From Candidatus Rhodobacter oscarellae (GTDB lineage: Bacteria; Pseudomonadota; Alphaproteobacteria; Rhodobacterales; Rhodobacteraceae), in assembly GCF_001078595.1 (NCBI RefSeq), contig NZ_LFTY01000002.1:792124-856123 (forward strand): 64,000 nucleotides of DNA. Direction: 5' to 3'. The notes beneath the pieces were generated by a model. It worked only from the letters and a program-made list of their open reading frames with translations, did not search any database and was not told the origin of the DNA. This document shows, piece after piece, positions 46,788 to 60,287 of the stretch (its first letter is position 1; every line of letters starts with the position of its first letter). The translations under genes were made by a program, and so were the position numbers.

Positions 46788-47657
46788 TTAGAACCGAAGG
46801 CCCAGGAAGGCCGAGTAAACCGCATCTGAACCGGCGTCAGACGCGACGCCCAGAGAGACGGACGTGGCCTCGGTGAAGCTGTAGCGCGCCGATACCCCGC
46901 CTGTGACAGAGCCGCCATCGACTGGCGCCTGCACAACGCCCGTCACGTCCAACTGGTCGCTTATAGAATAGGTCGCGAAGCCCTCTACCAGGTCGCTCAG
47001 CCCCGCCGCCTCGGGGGCAAAATAGGCCAGCCCGCCCGAGAACGCGCCGAAGTCGCGTGACACCGCGGCCTTGGCGCTGACATCGCCATCCACGCTTTCA
47101 ATCGCGCCGGACAGGGTCCAATCACCGGCCCGCGTCCCAAGGCCGAAGCCCACAACCGTGGCGCCGGGGTTCTCGGCGCTATGCGCCGACACGGCATAGC
47201 TCAGATCGCCGGTGCTATTGGTGAAACGCGCGCCAACGGGCAGCCAGTCGGCGAACATTGCTCCAAAGGTCGCCGCGCTGCGTGTTGCGCGCGTGCGGTC
47301 GATGCCCAGCGAGGGGAAATGCGTCTCGAGCGCCGACACGGCGAAGGCATCATAGGCGGGGCGGGGCACGCCCACCGAAAGCCGCCCATTCGCGCCGATA
47401 TCCAGCGTGAGCGTGCCATAGGTCTCATGCGGAGTGTCCAGCGCATCGGCGCGGCCATAGACCCCCAGCTCGGCGCCGAACCGCCCAAAGGACAGCCGCA
47501 CCGTGCCGTCGCCCACCAGGAACGCATCCGCCCCCGGCACGCGATCCGTGACGCCAAGCGCAAAGGTGCCTTCGGCGGAGACCCAATCGGGAAAGCTCTG
47601 TGCATGAACGGGTGTGGCCAATGCGAGGGCGGCCATAGTTAACAAAATTCTCATCAA
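46788..47657 (-). CDS. Outer-membrane porin-like beta-barrel protein
   Basis: A 289-residue protein with a signal peptide (MMRILLTMAALALATPVHAQ), alternating polar/hydrophobic strands throughout and a C-terminal LGLRF ending in Phe, the mark recognised by the BAM complex. The sequence is similar in layout to porins of Rhodobacteraceae (GSDAVYSAFLGLRF; NGRLSVGVPRPAYDAF) but lacks the usual long N-terminal loop signature. Two Met starts are possible, one residue apart. Converges with the metallopeptidase gene. Confidence 0.75.
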   Translation of the reverse strand: MMRILLTMAALALATPVHAQSFPDWVSAEGTFALGVTDRVPGADAFLVGDGTVRLSFGRFGAELGVYGRADALDTPHETYGTLTLDIGANGRLSVGVPRPAYDAFAVSALETHFPSLGIDRTRATRSAATFGAMFADWLPVGARFTNSTGDLSYAVSAHSAENPGATVVGFGLGTRAGDWTLSGAIESVDGDVSAKAAVSRDFGAFSGGLAYFAPEAAGLSDLVEGFATYSISDQLDVTGVVQAPVDGGSVTGGVSARYSFTEATSVSLGVASDAGSDAVYSAFLGLRF

Positions 47658-47719
47658 ACTGCCTGCTTCGATTGCAGGAAGTTTACCCTAGGTCATGCCC
47701 CAAGAAAACCGGCGCCCAA

Positions 47720-48682
47720 TCACGAGGCCGTGTTGCGCTCATGAAAGATGAAGCCCAGGAAGTTCAGCAGGATCTGCGCCGCCAGGATCGCGGTGGACCC
47801 CGTGGGGTCGTAATCCGGGGCGACCTCGACGAGGTCGATGCCCACCACCTCGTGGCTGCGCGCCACCGCCTGGAGCAGCTCCAGCACCTCGTAATACAGG
47901 AACCCGCCATGGCTGGGCGTGCCCGTGCCCGGCGCGATGGAGGGGCAGAAGGCGTCGATATCAATGGTCACATAGACCCGCGCGCCCTTGGGCACAGAGG
48001 CCAGCGCCCCTGCCACGCCCGCCTTGCGCACCTGCCGCACGCTGAGGATCGTCGAGCCCATGGTGCGGGCGTCGGCATAGCCCTCCTTGGCGGTGGACGA
48101 GACATTGCGGATGCCCAGCTGCGTCAGCCCGGTGACATAGTCATTCTCGGCGGCGCGCCGCATTGGGTTGCCATGCCCGCGGGTGACCCCGTGGCGCTCG
48201 TCCACGAAGTCCAGATGCGCGTCGATCTGCAGGATGTGGATGTCGCCGCGACCCGCGAAGGCCTCGATGCAGGGGATGTTCACCGAGTGATCCCCGCCGA
48301 TGATGACCGGCAAAGCACCTGCATTTAGAATAGCTTCCACGCCGGTCTTAATGTTGGCATGGCTGGTGATCGTGTCCGTATGCACGATGTCGGCGTCGCC
48401 GACATCCACGATGCGCACGTCGCCGCCCAGATAGGTCGCGTCATCCTCGTGGTCATAAGCGCCCGCGTGGCCAAAGCTGAATAGCGTGGAGGCCTCGCGC
48501 ACCGCCCGCGGCCCGAACCGCGCGCCCGCGCGCCACTGCGTGCCGAAGTCAAACGGCGCGCCCAGCACCGCCACATCCGCGTCGATCTTGGACCAATCCT
48601 CGACATAGGGCCGCTTGCCGAAGGTCGAGATCCCCACGAAGGGCAGGTTCAGCCGCCCGCTTTCATATCCATGTTCGCTCAT
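47720..48682 (-). CDS. speB: Agmatinase (arginase/ureohydrolase family)
   Basis: A 320-residue binuclear manganese enzyme. Metal ligands appear in GGDHSVNIP, ILQIDAHLDF and TIDIDAFCPSIAPGTGTPSHGG. The N-terminus (ESGRLNLPFVGISTFGKRPYV) is of the agmatinase subgroup, which hydrolyses agmatine to putrescine and urea; guanidinobutyrase or guanidinopropionase activity cannot be excluded. The start at 48682 is chosen for fit to family length. Confidence 0.9.
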   Translation of the reverse strand: MSEHGYESGRLNLPFVGISTFGKRPYVEDWSKIDADVAVLGAPFDFGTQWRAGARFGPRAVREASTLFSFGHAGAYDHEDDATYLGGDVRIVDVGDADIVHTDTITSHANIKTGVEAILNAGALPVIIGGDHSVNIPCIEAFAGRGDIHILQIDAHLDFVDERHGVTRGHGNPMRRAAENDYVTGLTQLGIRNVSSTAKEGYADARTMGSTILSVRQVRKAGVAGALASVPKGARVYVTIDIDAFCPSIAPGTGTPSHGGFLYYEVLELLQAVARSHEVVGIDLVEVAPDYDPTGSTAILAAQILLNFLGFIFHERNTAS

Positions 48683-48788
48683 GCGGTGGAAGCTGCCCAG
48701 GAAGCCGGGCGCGTGCAAGGGGCAAGCTTGCGAAATGTGTAGATTGTGTGAATACTGGCGGTGCGTACACCATATCTGGGGGAATTTC

Positions 48789-49745
48789 ATGCAGGACGCC
48801 GCTCCATTCTGGCGCCGGACACCCCCGGCGGTGTTCTCGCCGATTCTTGGCCTGACCGGCTTGGCGATGGCCTGGCTACGCGCCGGGGAGGCCTTGGGCT
48901 TTGGCGCCGGGCTGGGACGGGTCTTGCTGTTCCTTGTCTTGGCCATTTTCCTATTCGCGCTGGGGGCTTACATTGCGAAGCTCATAGCGCGGCCCGCGAC
49001 TTTGGTTGAGGATCTGCGCGGCGTTCCGGGGCGGTTGGGCCTGGGCGCGGCGATGCTGTCGGGCATGCTCCTGGCGGCGGGGGTCGCGCCCTTCGCCGCT
49101 GGGCCCGCGACGCTGCTGCTTTACGCGTGCCTTGCGGGGCATCTTGGCGTCATGGTGCTGATCGTGCGGGTGCTGGCTGGCCTGCCCAGGGCCGAGCGTC
49201 GGACCACGCCCGCCTGGCACCTGACCTTTGTGGGCTTCATCGTGGCGCCGTTTGGCGCCATCGCGCTTGGGCATCTTGTTCTGGCCGCGGCGATCTTCGT
49301 GGCCACGGTGGTGGTCGCCATGGTGATCTTTGGGATCAGCGCCGAGCAGTTGAAAGCCAAGCGCCCTCCGGCGCCCGCACGCCCCTTGCTGGCGATCCAT
49401 GTGGCGCCGCTGAGCCTCTTTGCGACCGCCGCCTATTTGCTGAACCTTGGCAGCTTGTCGGTGATCATGGCAATCCTTGCGAGCCTGGTTTTCCTGGCGT
49501 TGGTGGCCAATTTAAAGTGGCTCTTGGAGGCCGGGTTCGCGCCGCCCTGGGCGGCGCTGACCTTTCCGCTGGCAGCCTATGCGGGGATGCTCTTGGCGCT
49601 TGGGCAATCCGCCGCATTCGTGGCCTGGCTTGGGTTGGCCGTGCTTCTGGTCGCCTCGCTGGTCGTGCCGCTGATCGCCGGGCGCATCTTTGCGATGTGG
49701 GCGCGCGGCGCCCTGGCCAAGGGTACCGGGGCCGCGATTGCGTAA
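48789..49745 (+). CDS. TDT-family (TehA/C4-dicarboxylate) transporter
   Basis: A 318-residue inner-membrane protein with about ten hydrophobic segments. FSPILGLTGLAMAWLRA near the N-terminus is the TDT/SLAC1-type first helix (compare FxxxLGxxGLGxAWR). The family covers tellurite-resistance TehA channels and malate/sulfite exporters. The ATG is preceded by GGGGGAATTTC. It diverges from speB by 106 bases. Substrate unknown. Confidence 0.87.
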   Translation: MQDAAPFWRRTPPAVFSPILGLTGLAMAWLRAGEALGFGAGLGRVLLFLVLAIFLFALGAYIAKLIARPATLVEDLRGVPGRLGLGAAMLSGMLLAAGVAPFAAGPATLLLYACLAGHLGVMVLIVRVLAGLPRAERRTTPAWHLTFVGFIVAPFGAIALGHLVLAAAIFVATVVVAMVIFGISAEQLKAKRPPAPARPLLAIHVAPLSLFATAAYLLNLGSLSVIMAILASLVFLALVANLKWLLEAGFAPPWAALTFPLAAYAGMLLALGQSAAFVAWLGLAVLLVASLVVPLIAGRIFAMWARGALAKGTGAAIA

Positions 49746-51263
<1,518 letters not shown>

Positions 51264-51444
51264 CGAAAAGCGTTTGGGGGCAGAGGGTTATGCGGCGCGC
51301 GGGTGATTTGCCAGAAATTATGGTTATTCCCCCTCCCTCCCGCCCTTTATTTTCCGGTGATTCAGTTACCATCCCTCTAACTTTGGCCGCAGCCTGGGCA
51401 TCGCTCGGCCCGCCCGACGCGTCACGCCGGTCCGGGGCAGGCAG

Positions 51445-52605
51445 ATGACCCCCGGCGCGCGGGTGGCCGCGGCAATTCAGATCCTCGACGTGATCGCAGG
51501 CGGCACCCCCGCCGAGAAGGCCCTGACCAACTGGGCGCGGGCCTCGCGCTTTGCCGGTTCCAAGGACCGCGCCGCGGTGCGTGACCACGTGTTCGATGCG
51601 CTGCGGTGCTGGCGGTCCTTCGCGTATCTCGGCGGCGCCGAAACCGGGCGTGGACGGATGATCGGCGCGCTGCGCCATGCCGGGCTTGACCCGGCATCTC
51701 TCTTTACCGGAGAGGGGCACGCGCCCGAACCTCTGAGCGATCAGGAGCTGGCGGGCGGCGATCTGGACGCGGCGCCAAAGGCCGAGGCCGCCGATCTGCC
51801 GGACTGGGTTCTGCCGCTCATGCAAGACGCCCTCGGCGCGCAGTGGGGCGAGGCCGCCCGTCTGCTGCGCAGGCGCGCGCCGGTTTTCCTGCGCGCCAAC
51901 CTTGCCAAGACCACCCGGGCTGCGGCGATCGCGGCGCTGGCAGAGGATGAGATCGCGGGCAGGCCGCATGCCCTGGCCGAGACCGCCATCGAGGTCACGC
52001 AGAATCCGCGCCGCATCGCGCAGTCGCGCGCCTTTCTGGGCGGTCTTGTCGAGCTGCAGGACGCCGCGAGCCAGGCGGTGGTGGACAGCTTTCCCAACGC
52101 CCCAAAAGTGCTCGATTATTGCGCCGGTGGCGGCGGTAAGGCGCTGGCGCTGGCGGCGCGGGGCGCTCAGGTCACCGCACATGACGCAGAGCCGCAGCGG
52201 ATGCGCGACATGCCGGAGCGCGCCAAGCGCGCCGGGGTCTCGGTGGCCTGCGTGCAGACGCCAAACCTGGGCAAGCGCGCGCCATTCGATCTGGTGCTCT
52301 GTGACGTGCCATGTTCCGGCAGCGGGGCCTGGCGTCGATCCCCCGCGGGCAAGTGGCAGCTGACACAAGGCCGGCTTCGGGACTTGCACGACACCCAATT
52401 GAGCATCCTGACCGAGGCCGCTCCGCTGGTGGCGCCGGATGGCTGCCTTGGCTACGTGACATGCTCGCTATTCCGGGCCGAGAATGACGAGATCATCGCG
52501 CGGTTCCAAGCGCGGCACCCGCAATGGCGGCTGGTGTTTTCCAGGGCCTTCTCGCCGCTCGATGGGGGCGACGGATTTTTCGTTGCACATCTGAAACGAG
52601 ATTAG
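51445..52605 (+). CDS. RsmB/NOP-family RNA (cytosine-C5) methyltransferase
   Basis: A 386-residue SAM-dependent rRNA methyltransferase. VLDYCAGGGGKALALAA is the SAM-binding motif, LCDVPCSGSGAWRRSP holds the release Cys and YVTCSLF the catalytic Cys. Compared with E. coli RsmB (429 residues) the N-terminal NusB-like domain is short. It is 181 bases after guaB; alphaproteobacteria commonly keep this pair together. Confidence 0.93.
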   Translation: MTPGARVAAAIQILDVIAGGTPAEKALTNWARASRFAGSKDRAAVRDHVFDALRCWRSFAYLGGAETGRGRMIGALRHAGLDPASLFTGEGHAPEPLSDQELAGGDLDAAPKAEAADLPDWVLPLMQDALGAQWGEAARLLRRRAPVFLRANLAKTTRAAAIAALAEDEIAGRPHALAETAIEVTQNPRRIAQSRAFLGGLVELQDAASQAVVDSFPNAPKVLDYCAGGGGKALALAARGAQVTAHDAEPQRMRDMPERAKRAGVSVACVQTPNLGKRAPFDLVLCDVPCSGSGAWRRSPAGKWQLTQGRLRDLHDTQLSILTEAAPLVAPDGCLGYVTCSLFRAENDEIIARFQARHPQWRLVFSRAFSPLDGGDGFFVAHLKRD

Positions 52606-52682
52606 GCGCGGCTTGGTGATCGCGGCCACGGAATTTTAACCTCTGGTTAACCATTTCGCGGGAAAAGTTCAGAGCACGGCCC

Positions 52683-54986
52683 TTGGAGTATGATTTGTCA
52701 GACTATGCCGACGCGTCCCAATCAATCGCGCGCGCGGCCGCGTCAGCGGCCGACCGCCTGTGGCATCTGCTGGCCCCGGCGATCGCCCTCATCGCCCTGG
52801 CCGTGGTTTTCTCGGACAGCACATTGGGCCTTGCGTTCCTTCTGGCCGGAGCCGCGCTGGTCTGCTTGGTGGGCCTGATATACGGGCTCGCGCGGCGCTA
52901 CCGCAGCACCCAGAACATGATCTGGCAGGCCGCAAAAGCCCTTGGAAAGAACGACCTGTCATCCTGCTTCGGCACCGACGAGAGCGGCGTGATCTGCTAT
53001 CGCAACCCCGCCTCGCTGGCGCGCTTCCCGGTGCGGGCCGATTTCCTGTCAGAGGTGGTGGGCGACCTCTTTGCCTCGCCGCGCGCGGTGTTCCAGCGCC
53101 TGCAGAACAAGGCGGACGCGCAGGGCGCCGCGATGGAGGACGTCGCCAGCACAAGGCGGGCTTTGCGCGTGTCGGCGCATCGCATTGACGGCGCGGGGTA
53201 TTTCTGGCGCTTCGAGGAGCGCGAGGCGATCCCCGACACCAATCCCGCCGCGCAGGTCGCGCTGCCCATGATGCGCGTGGCCATGCCGCATAAGATCCTT
53301 GAGATGAACGAGGCGATGCACCAATTCCTGGGCGCGCGCCCCAAGCATCTGGACCGGATCGTGTCGCGCTTGCCGCTGCAATCCGGCGACGCGGCGGTCT
53401 TTCAGACCGCCAACGGCCCGGTGGAAAGCCAGGTGGCGGTTCTGTCCGAAAGCGCGGATGTGCAACACGTGTATCTCTGGCCCGCGACTGGGGTCGAGAT
53501 CCAGCAGGCGAACGCCAATTCCATTCCGGTCCCCATGATGCGCGTCTCCGCCGAGGGCGAGATACTCTCGGCCAACGCGCGCGCGCAAAAGCTGCTGGCG
53601 CTGGACGACGCGCAGAGCATTAAGTTCGGTGAGGTCATTGAGGGGCTCGGGCGGCCCATCGACGAGTGGCTGCTGGACGTCTCCGAAGGCCGCGGCATCG
53701 GCCGCACCGAGGTGGTGCGCGCCAACCGCCCCGAGCAGGACATCTACCTGCAGGTCTCGCTGGGGCGCCTGGTGGACCGCGGCAACGTCACGATCATTGC
53801 CGTGCTCATCGACGCGACCGAGCTGAAAACCCTGGAGGCCCAGTTCGTGCAGAGCCAGAAGATGCAGGCCATTGGGCAGCTGGCTGGCGGCGTGGCGCAT
53901 GACTTCAACAACCTGCTGACCGCGATCTCGGGCCATTGCGACCTGCTCTTGCTGCGCCACGAGCCCGGCAACCCCAACTATGGCGATCTGGTGCAGATCA
54001 ACCAGAACGCCAACCGCGCGGCGAGCCTGGTGGGCCAGCTCCTGGCGTTCTCGCGCAAGCAGAACATGCAGCCCGAACTGATCGACCTGCGCGACACGCT
54101 GGGGGATTTGACGCATCTTCTCAACCGCTTGGTGGGCGAGCGCATCACGCTGAAATGGTCCCATGACCCGGACCTGCCACGCGTGCGCGCCGACAAGCGG
54201 CAGTTGGAGCAGGTGCTGATGAACCTGGTGGTGAACGCGCGCGACGCCATGCCCAATGGCGGCCAGGTCGAGATCAACAACCACGCCGAGCACCTCAAGG
54301 AGCCGATGTATCGCGACCGCGCAGAGGTGCCGCCCGGCGAGTATGTGGTCGTGACCGTCTGCGACAAGGGCTGCGGCATTGCCGAGGACAAGCTGCAGAA
54401 GATATTCGAGCCGTTCTATTCCACAAAGAAGACCGGCGAGGGCACCGGGCTTGGCCTGTCGATGGTCTACGGCATCGTCAAACAATCCGGCGGGTTCATC
54501 TTTGCCGACAGCGTGCTGGGCGCCGGGTCTACCTTCACCATGTACTTCCCGGCCCATAACAAGGCCGAGGTGGTGCCCGCGCCCATCGATGCCTCTGCGG
54601 CCAAATTCACGCCCAGGCTTGAGGGCGGGCATGTATTGTTGGTCGAGGACGAGGCGCCGGTGCGCGCATTCGCCAGCCGCGCGCTGCGTCTGCGCGGCTT
54701 CACCGTGACCGAGGCGGCCTGCGCCGAGGACGCGTTAGAGCTGCTCGACGACAAGGATCTGGAAGTGGACGTCTTTGTCACGGATGTTGTGATGCCGGGC
54801 ATGGACGGCCCGACCTGGGTCAGCAAGGCCTTAGAGGAGCGGCCTGGCGTGAAGGTCGTGTTCGTATCGGGCTACGCCGAGGAAAGCGTCAGCCACAACC
54901 GGTCCAAGATCCCCAACTCCGCCTTTTTGCCGAAACCTTTTTCCCTCAGCCAGCTCACAGAGACGGTCCAGTCACAAATCAGTTGA
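52683..54986 (+). CDS. cckA: Hybrid histidine kinase CckA
   Basis: A 767-residue hybrid kinase: two N-terminal membrane helices (about 28-48 and 50-70), PAS-type regions (about 100-190 and 280-380), HisKA with GGVAHDFNNLL (His406), HATPase with N box NLVVNARDAM and G boxes DKGCGIAEDK and GEGTGLGLSMVYG, and a C-terminal receiver with phosphoacceptor Asp701 (VTDVVMPGMDG). This is the CckA order; in alphaproteobacteria CckA acts with ChpT and CtrA, in Rhodobacteraceae mainly in motility, gene-transfer-agent and cell-cycle control. The start is TTG 52683; no in-frame ATG lies upstream of the membrane helices. Confidence 0.93.
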   Translation: MEYDLSDYADASQSIARAAASAADRLWHLLAPAIALIALAVVFSDSTLGLAFLLAGAALVCLVGLIYGLARRYRSTQNMIWQAAKALGKNDLSSCFGTDESGVICYRNPASLARFPVRADFLSEVVGDLFASPRAVFQRLQNKADAQGAAMEDVASTRRALRVSAHRIDGAGYFWRFEEREAIPDTNPAAQVALPMMRVAMPHKILEMNEAMHQFLGARPKHLDRIVSRLPLQSGDAAVFQTANGPVESQVAVLSESADVQHVYLWPATGVEIQQANANSIPVPMMRVSAEGEILSANARAQKLLALDDAQSIKFGEVIEGLGRPIDEWLLDVSEGRGIGRTEVVRANRPEQDIYLQVSLGRLVDRGNVTIIAVLIDATELKTLEAQFVQSQKMQAIGQLAGGVAHDFNNLLTAISGHCDLLLLRHEPGNPNYGDLVQINQNANRAASLVGQLLAFSRKQNMQPELIDLRDTLGDLTHLLNRLVGERITLKWSHDPDLPRVRADKRQLEQVLMNLVVNARDAMPNGGQVEINNHAEHLKEPMYRDRAEVPPGEYVVVTVCDKGCGIAEDKLQKIFEPFYSTKKTGEGTGLGLSMVYGIVKQSGGFIFADSVLGAGSTFTMYFPAHNKAEVVPAPIDASAAKFTPRLEGGHVLLVEDEAPVRAFASRALRLRGFTVTEAACAEDALELLDDKDLEVDVFVTDVVMPGMDGPTWVSKALEERPGVKVVFVSGYAEESVSHNRSKIPNSAFLPKPFSLSQLTETVQSQIS

Positions 54987-55142
54987 GTATTCGTATTTTG
55001 AAAACAAATACTTGCCTGGTTTTTGCGGCAAGCGGCTGATCTCATCTCTGACGTCAACACAAACTTAACCAAGCTGGCTCAGACTGACGTTGCAGAAAAT
55101 TTTAGTTGAAATGTCCGCGTTTTGTTCTCATAAGGCGAACAA

Positions 55143-55157
55143 GAACAAGAGGCGAAC
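55143..55157 (+). promoter_or_regulatory. LexA (SOS) box upstream of recA
   Basis: GAAC-AAGAGGC-GAAC, exactly the alphaproteobacterial SOS operator GAAC-N7-GAAC, 53 bases before the recA start. A further GAAC at 55137-55140 and a GTTC at 55124-55127 lie just upstream. Confidence 0.85.
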
Positions 55158-55209
55158 ATGAGCGGTGATTGCCGACCGGCAGGCGCTGTGAAATAAGGAA
55201 GGCGATCCC

Positions 55210-56292
55210 ATGGCAACGGCAGAACTTTTGACAATGGCAAACAAGCGCGACGGCGAAAAACAAAAAGCCCTCGATTCGGCTCTGGCGCAGATCGAGCGGC
55301 AGTTCGGCAAGGGCTCGATCATGAAGCTCGGCGGCGAGAATGCGCTGCCGGAGATCGAGGCGACCTCCACCGGTTCTCTGGGGCTGGACATCGCGCTGGG
55401 CATCGGCGGCATCCCTAAGGGTCGGATTATTGAGATCTACGGGCCCGAAAGCTCGGGCAAGACCACGCTGACGCTGCATTGCGTGGCCGAAGAGCAAAAG
55501 AAGGGCGGCGTATGCGCCTTTGTGGACGCAGAGCACGCGCTGGATCCGCTTTACGCCAAGAAGCTGGGCGTGAACCTCGACGAGCTGTTGATCAGCCAGC
55601 CCGACACCGGCGAGCAGGCGCTGGAGATCACCGATACGCTGGTGCGGTCCGGCGCGGTGAACATGATCGTGGTCGATTCCGTGGCCGCGCTGACGCCGAA
55701 ATCCGAGCTTGAGGGCGACATGGGCGACAGCTCGGTCGGCGTGCATGCCCGCCTTATGAGCCAGGCGATGCGCAAGCTGACGGGTTCGATCAGCCGCTCG
55801 AACTGCACCGTGATCTTCATCAACCAGATCCGCATGAAGATCGGCGTGATGTTCGGCTCGCCCGAGACCACGACCGGCGGCAACGCGCTCAAATTCTACT
55901 CCTCGGTGCGGCTGGATATCCGCCGGATCGGTGCCATCAAAGACCGCGATGAGGTTGTGGGCAACCAGACCCGCGTGAAGATCGTCAAGAACAAGGTGGC
56001 GCCGCCGTTCAAGCAGGTGGAATTCGACATCATGTATGGCGAGGGCATCTCGAAGAATGGTGAACTGCTTGATCTCGGCGTGAAGGCCGGCGTGGTGGAG
56101 AAGTCCGGCGCGTGGTTCAGCTACGGCTCCGAGCGGATCGGGCAGGGGCGCGAGAACGCGAAGACCTTCCTGCGCGAGAATGCCGGGATTGCCTATGAGA
56201 TCGAAGACAAGATCCGGGCAGCGCACGGGCTTGACTTCGACATGCCACCCGGCGCGAAGCAAAGCGACGACGACGACGTGCTCGAGGCGTAA
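55210..56292 (+). CDS. recA: Recombinase RecA
   Basis: A 360-residue recombinase. Walker A GPESSGKT (78-85), the Walker B strand [10 protein letters not shown] and the DNA-binding loop regions ([43 protein letters not shown]) are intact. The N-terminus carries nine residues before the usual MANKR, typical of this family. A strong LexA box precedes it. An intrinsic terminator follows 69 bases after the stop. Confidence 0.99.
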   Translation: MATAELLTMANKRDGEKQKALDSALAQIERQFGKGSIMKLGGENALPEIEATSTGSLGLDIALGIGGIPKGRIIEIYGPESSGKTTLTLHCVAEEQKKGGVCAFVDAEHALDPLYAKKLGVNLDELLISQPDTGEQALEITDTLVRSGAVNMIVVDSVAALTPKSELEGDMGDSSVGVHARLMSQAMRKLTGSISRSNCTVIFINQIRMKIGVMFGSPETTTGGNALKFYSSVRLDIRRIGAIKDRDEVVGNQTRVKIVKNKVAPPFKQVEFDIMYGEGISKNGELLDLGVKAGVVEKSGAWFSYGSERIGQGRENAKTFLRENAGIAYEIEDKIRAAHGLDFDMPPGAKQSDDDDVLEA

Positions 56293-56360
56293 TCAGAGAC
56301 GCTGCAGGGGACAGCAGAAACCCCCGCCCGCTGGGACGCTTGCGGGAAGAATACTCCGGG

Positions 56361-56390
56361 AGAAGGCGCGGCGACGGCTGCGCCTTCTTT
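56361..56390 (+). terminator. Intrinsic terminator of recA
   Basis: AGAAGGCGC and GCGCCTTCT (9-bp arms, 10-base loop) followed by TT and C. The T-tract is short, so termination may be partial. Confidence 0.7.
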
Positions 56391-56459
56391 CGTCAGTCCG
56401 GGCTTTGATTTGGGCGCTACCTGTGGGGCGACGGTTTTTCTGGCGATGTCCACGAAATT

Positions 56460-56540
56460 TTAGCGATTCGCCCAGGACAATGGTCCTGGGTGGGAGCCCC
56501 GCTCGGACGTGCCTGCGGCACCCACCCAATTTCATTGGGC
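56460..56540 (+). repeat. Three-hairpin repeat, copy A (upstream of alaS)
   Basis: Starts TTAGCGATTCGCCCAGGAC and ends CACCCAATTTCATTGGGC. Contains CCCAGGAC/GTCCTGGG, GGGTGGG/CCCACCC and CCCAAT/ATTGGG inverted repeats; the GTGCC/GGCAC hairpin lies in the centre. A second copy is at 60158-60237. The rest of the 421-base gap between recA and alaS holds the recA terminator and, from 56541, presumably the alaS promoter. Confidence 0.85.
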
Positions 56541-56713
56541 ATCGCATTCCTTAAGAAATCCCGAATTTTTTCGAGGCTGCGTCAATTCGCGCGCCGGGCC
56601 GCAAGCGCCGGCAATCCCCCAATCTCGGCGCCGTGCGCGGAATCGGCCTTGCCCGTGGACACCACCGCGGCGCGGCGATACACCGTGCCAACCCCAGTAT
56701 TCGGACGATGCAC

Positions 56714-59356
<2,643 letters not shown>

Positions 59357-59359
59357 GAT

Positions 59360-59644
59360 ATGTCTGCACTCTGGATCGCGACGGTGAAGGTCACCGACGA
59401 TGAGGCCTATGCCAAATACGCGGCACTCGCGACCGAGGCCATCAAGGCAGGCGGCGGCGAGATCCTGGCGCGCGGCGGGAGATATGTGCAGCTTGAGGGG
59501 CCGGACCGTCCGCGCAACGTCGTGGTGCGCTACCCCAGCCTGGAGGCCGCCGAGGCGGTGTATAATTCCGAGACCTATCAGAAGGCGCTGACCTTTGCGG
59601 TTGGCGCCTCAGAGCGCGAGGTCGTGGTCGTCGAGGAAGTTTGA
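59360..59644 (+). CDS. DUF1330 family protein
   Basis: A 94-residue ferredoxin-like alpha/beta protein with the DUF1330 pattern (WIATVKVTDDEAYAKYAALATEAIKAGGGEILARGG; RNVVVRYPSLEAAEAVYNSETYQKAL). Function unknown. It starts 3 bases after alaS and its stop overlaps the MOSC gene start, so the three form one unit. Confidence 0.9.
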   Translation: MSALWIATVKVTDDEAYAKYAALATEAIKAGGGEILARGGRYVQLEGPDRPRNVVVRYPSLEAAEAVYNSETYQKALTFAVGASEREVVVVEEV

Positions 59645-60114
59645 CACCGCTTGCCGAGCTGCTGGTCGCGGATGCCAAGCCAGGGCGGGTGCACTGGATT
59701 GGTCTGCGTCCCGGTCGGCTTCAAGACATGCAGGACATGGCGGATGTTGAGATCGCCGAGGCGGGTCTTGTGGGTGACCACGGGCGGGCGAACAAACGCG
59801 CGGTCACGTTGTTTCAGGCCGAGCATCTGAGCGTTCTGGAGAGCTTTGTCGGGCGCCCCGTCGCGCCGGCGGAATTGCGCAGGAACATTCTGGTCGAGGG
59901 TCTGAACCTCTCTGCGTTTCGCGGCGCTGAGCTGCAACTTGGGGGCGCGCGGCTTGAGATCACGGGGCCATGCGCGCCATGCTCGCGAATGAGCCAAGCG
60001 CTTGGCCCTGGCGGGTATAACGCGCTGCGCGGCCATGGGGGATGGTGCGCCCGCGTCGTATCGCCGGGATTTGTCTGTATTGGGGACGCGGTATCCCGGA
60101 ATGCGTCGGTTTGA
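59641..60114 (+). CDS. MOSC domain protein
   Basis: A 157-residue MOSC domain: GRVHWIGLRPGRL start, GDHGRANKRAVTLFQAEHLSVLE, ELRRNILVEGLNLSAFRGAELQLGGARLEITGPCAPCSRM (shown by RRNILVEG and GPCAPCSRM) with the conserved Cys, and GHGGWCARVV. MOSC proteins transfer sulfur or reduce N-hydroxylated compounds with a molybdenum cofactor; small stand-alone forms are uncharacterised. The start is TTG in a TTGA overlap with the DUF1330 gene. The next downstream in-frame ATG would remove conserved residues. Confidence 0.87.
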   Translation: MTPLAELLVADAKPGRVHWIGLRPGRLQDMQDMADVEIAEAGLVGDHGRANKRAVTLFQAEHLSVLESFVGRPVAPAELRRNILVEGLNLSAFRGAELQLGGARLEITGPCAPCSRMSQALGPGGYNALRGHGGWCARVVSPGFVCIGDAVSRNASV

Positions 60115-60157
60115 CCTGCGGTTTAGCCCGGTATTTGTCGAGAAAATTCAGTGAAAA

Positions 60158-60237
60158 TTAGCGATTCGCCCAGGACAATAGTCCTGGGTGGGCGGGTCCC
60201 GCCGCGCCTGATCGGCGCCCACCCAATTTCATTGGGC
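60158..60237 (+). repeat. Three-hairpin repeat, copy B (after the MOSC gene)
   Basis: Same ends and same inverted repeats as the copy at 56460-56540 (CCCAGGAC/GTCCTGGG and CCCAAT/ATTGGG), but the centre is different and the long stem is extended to GGGTGGGCG/CGCCCACCC. It lies in the convergent gap between the MOSC and typA genes, where it could also act as a terminator. Confidence 0.85.
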
Positions 60238-60287
60238 GGGCGTTTTCTGAATCAATCGTTAAGATCCACCTGCCGCGGCAACGTGCC

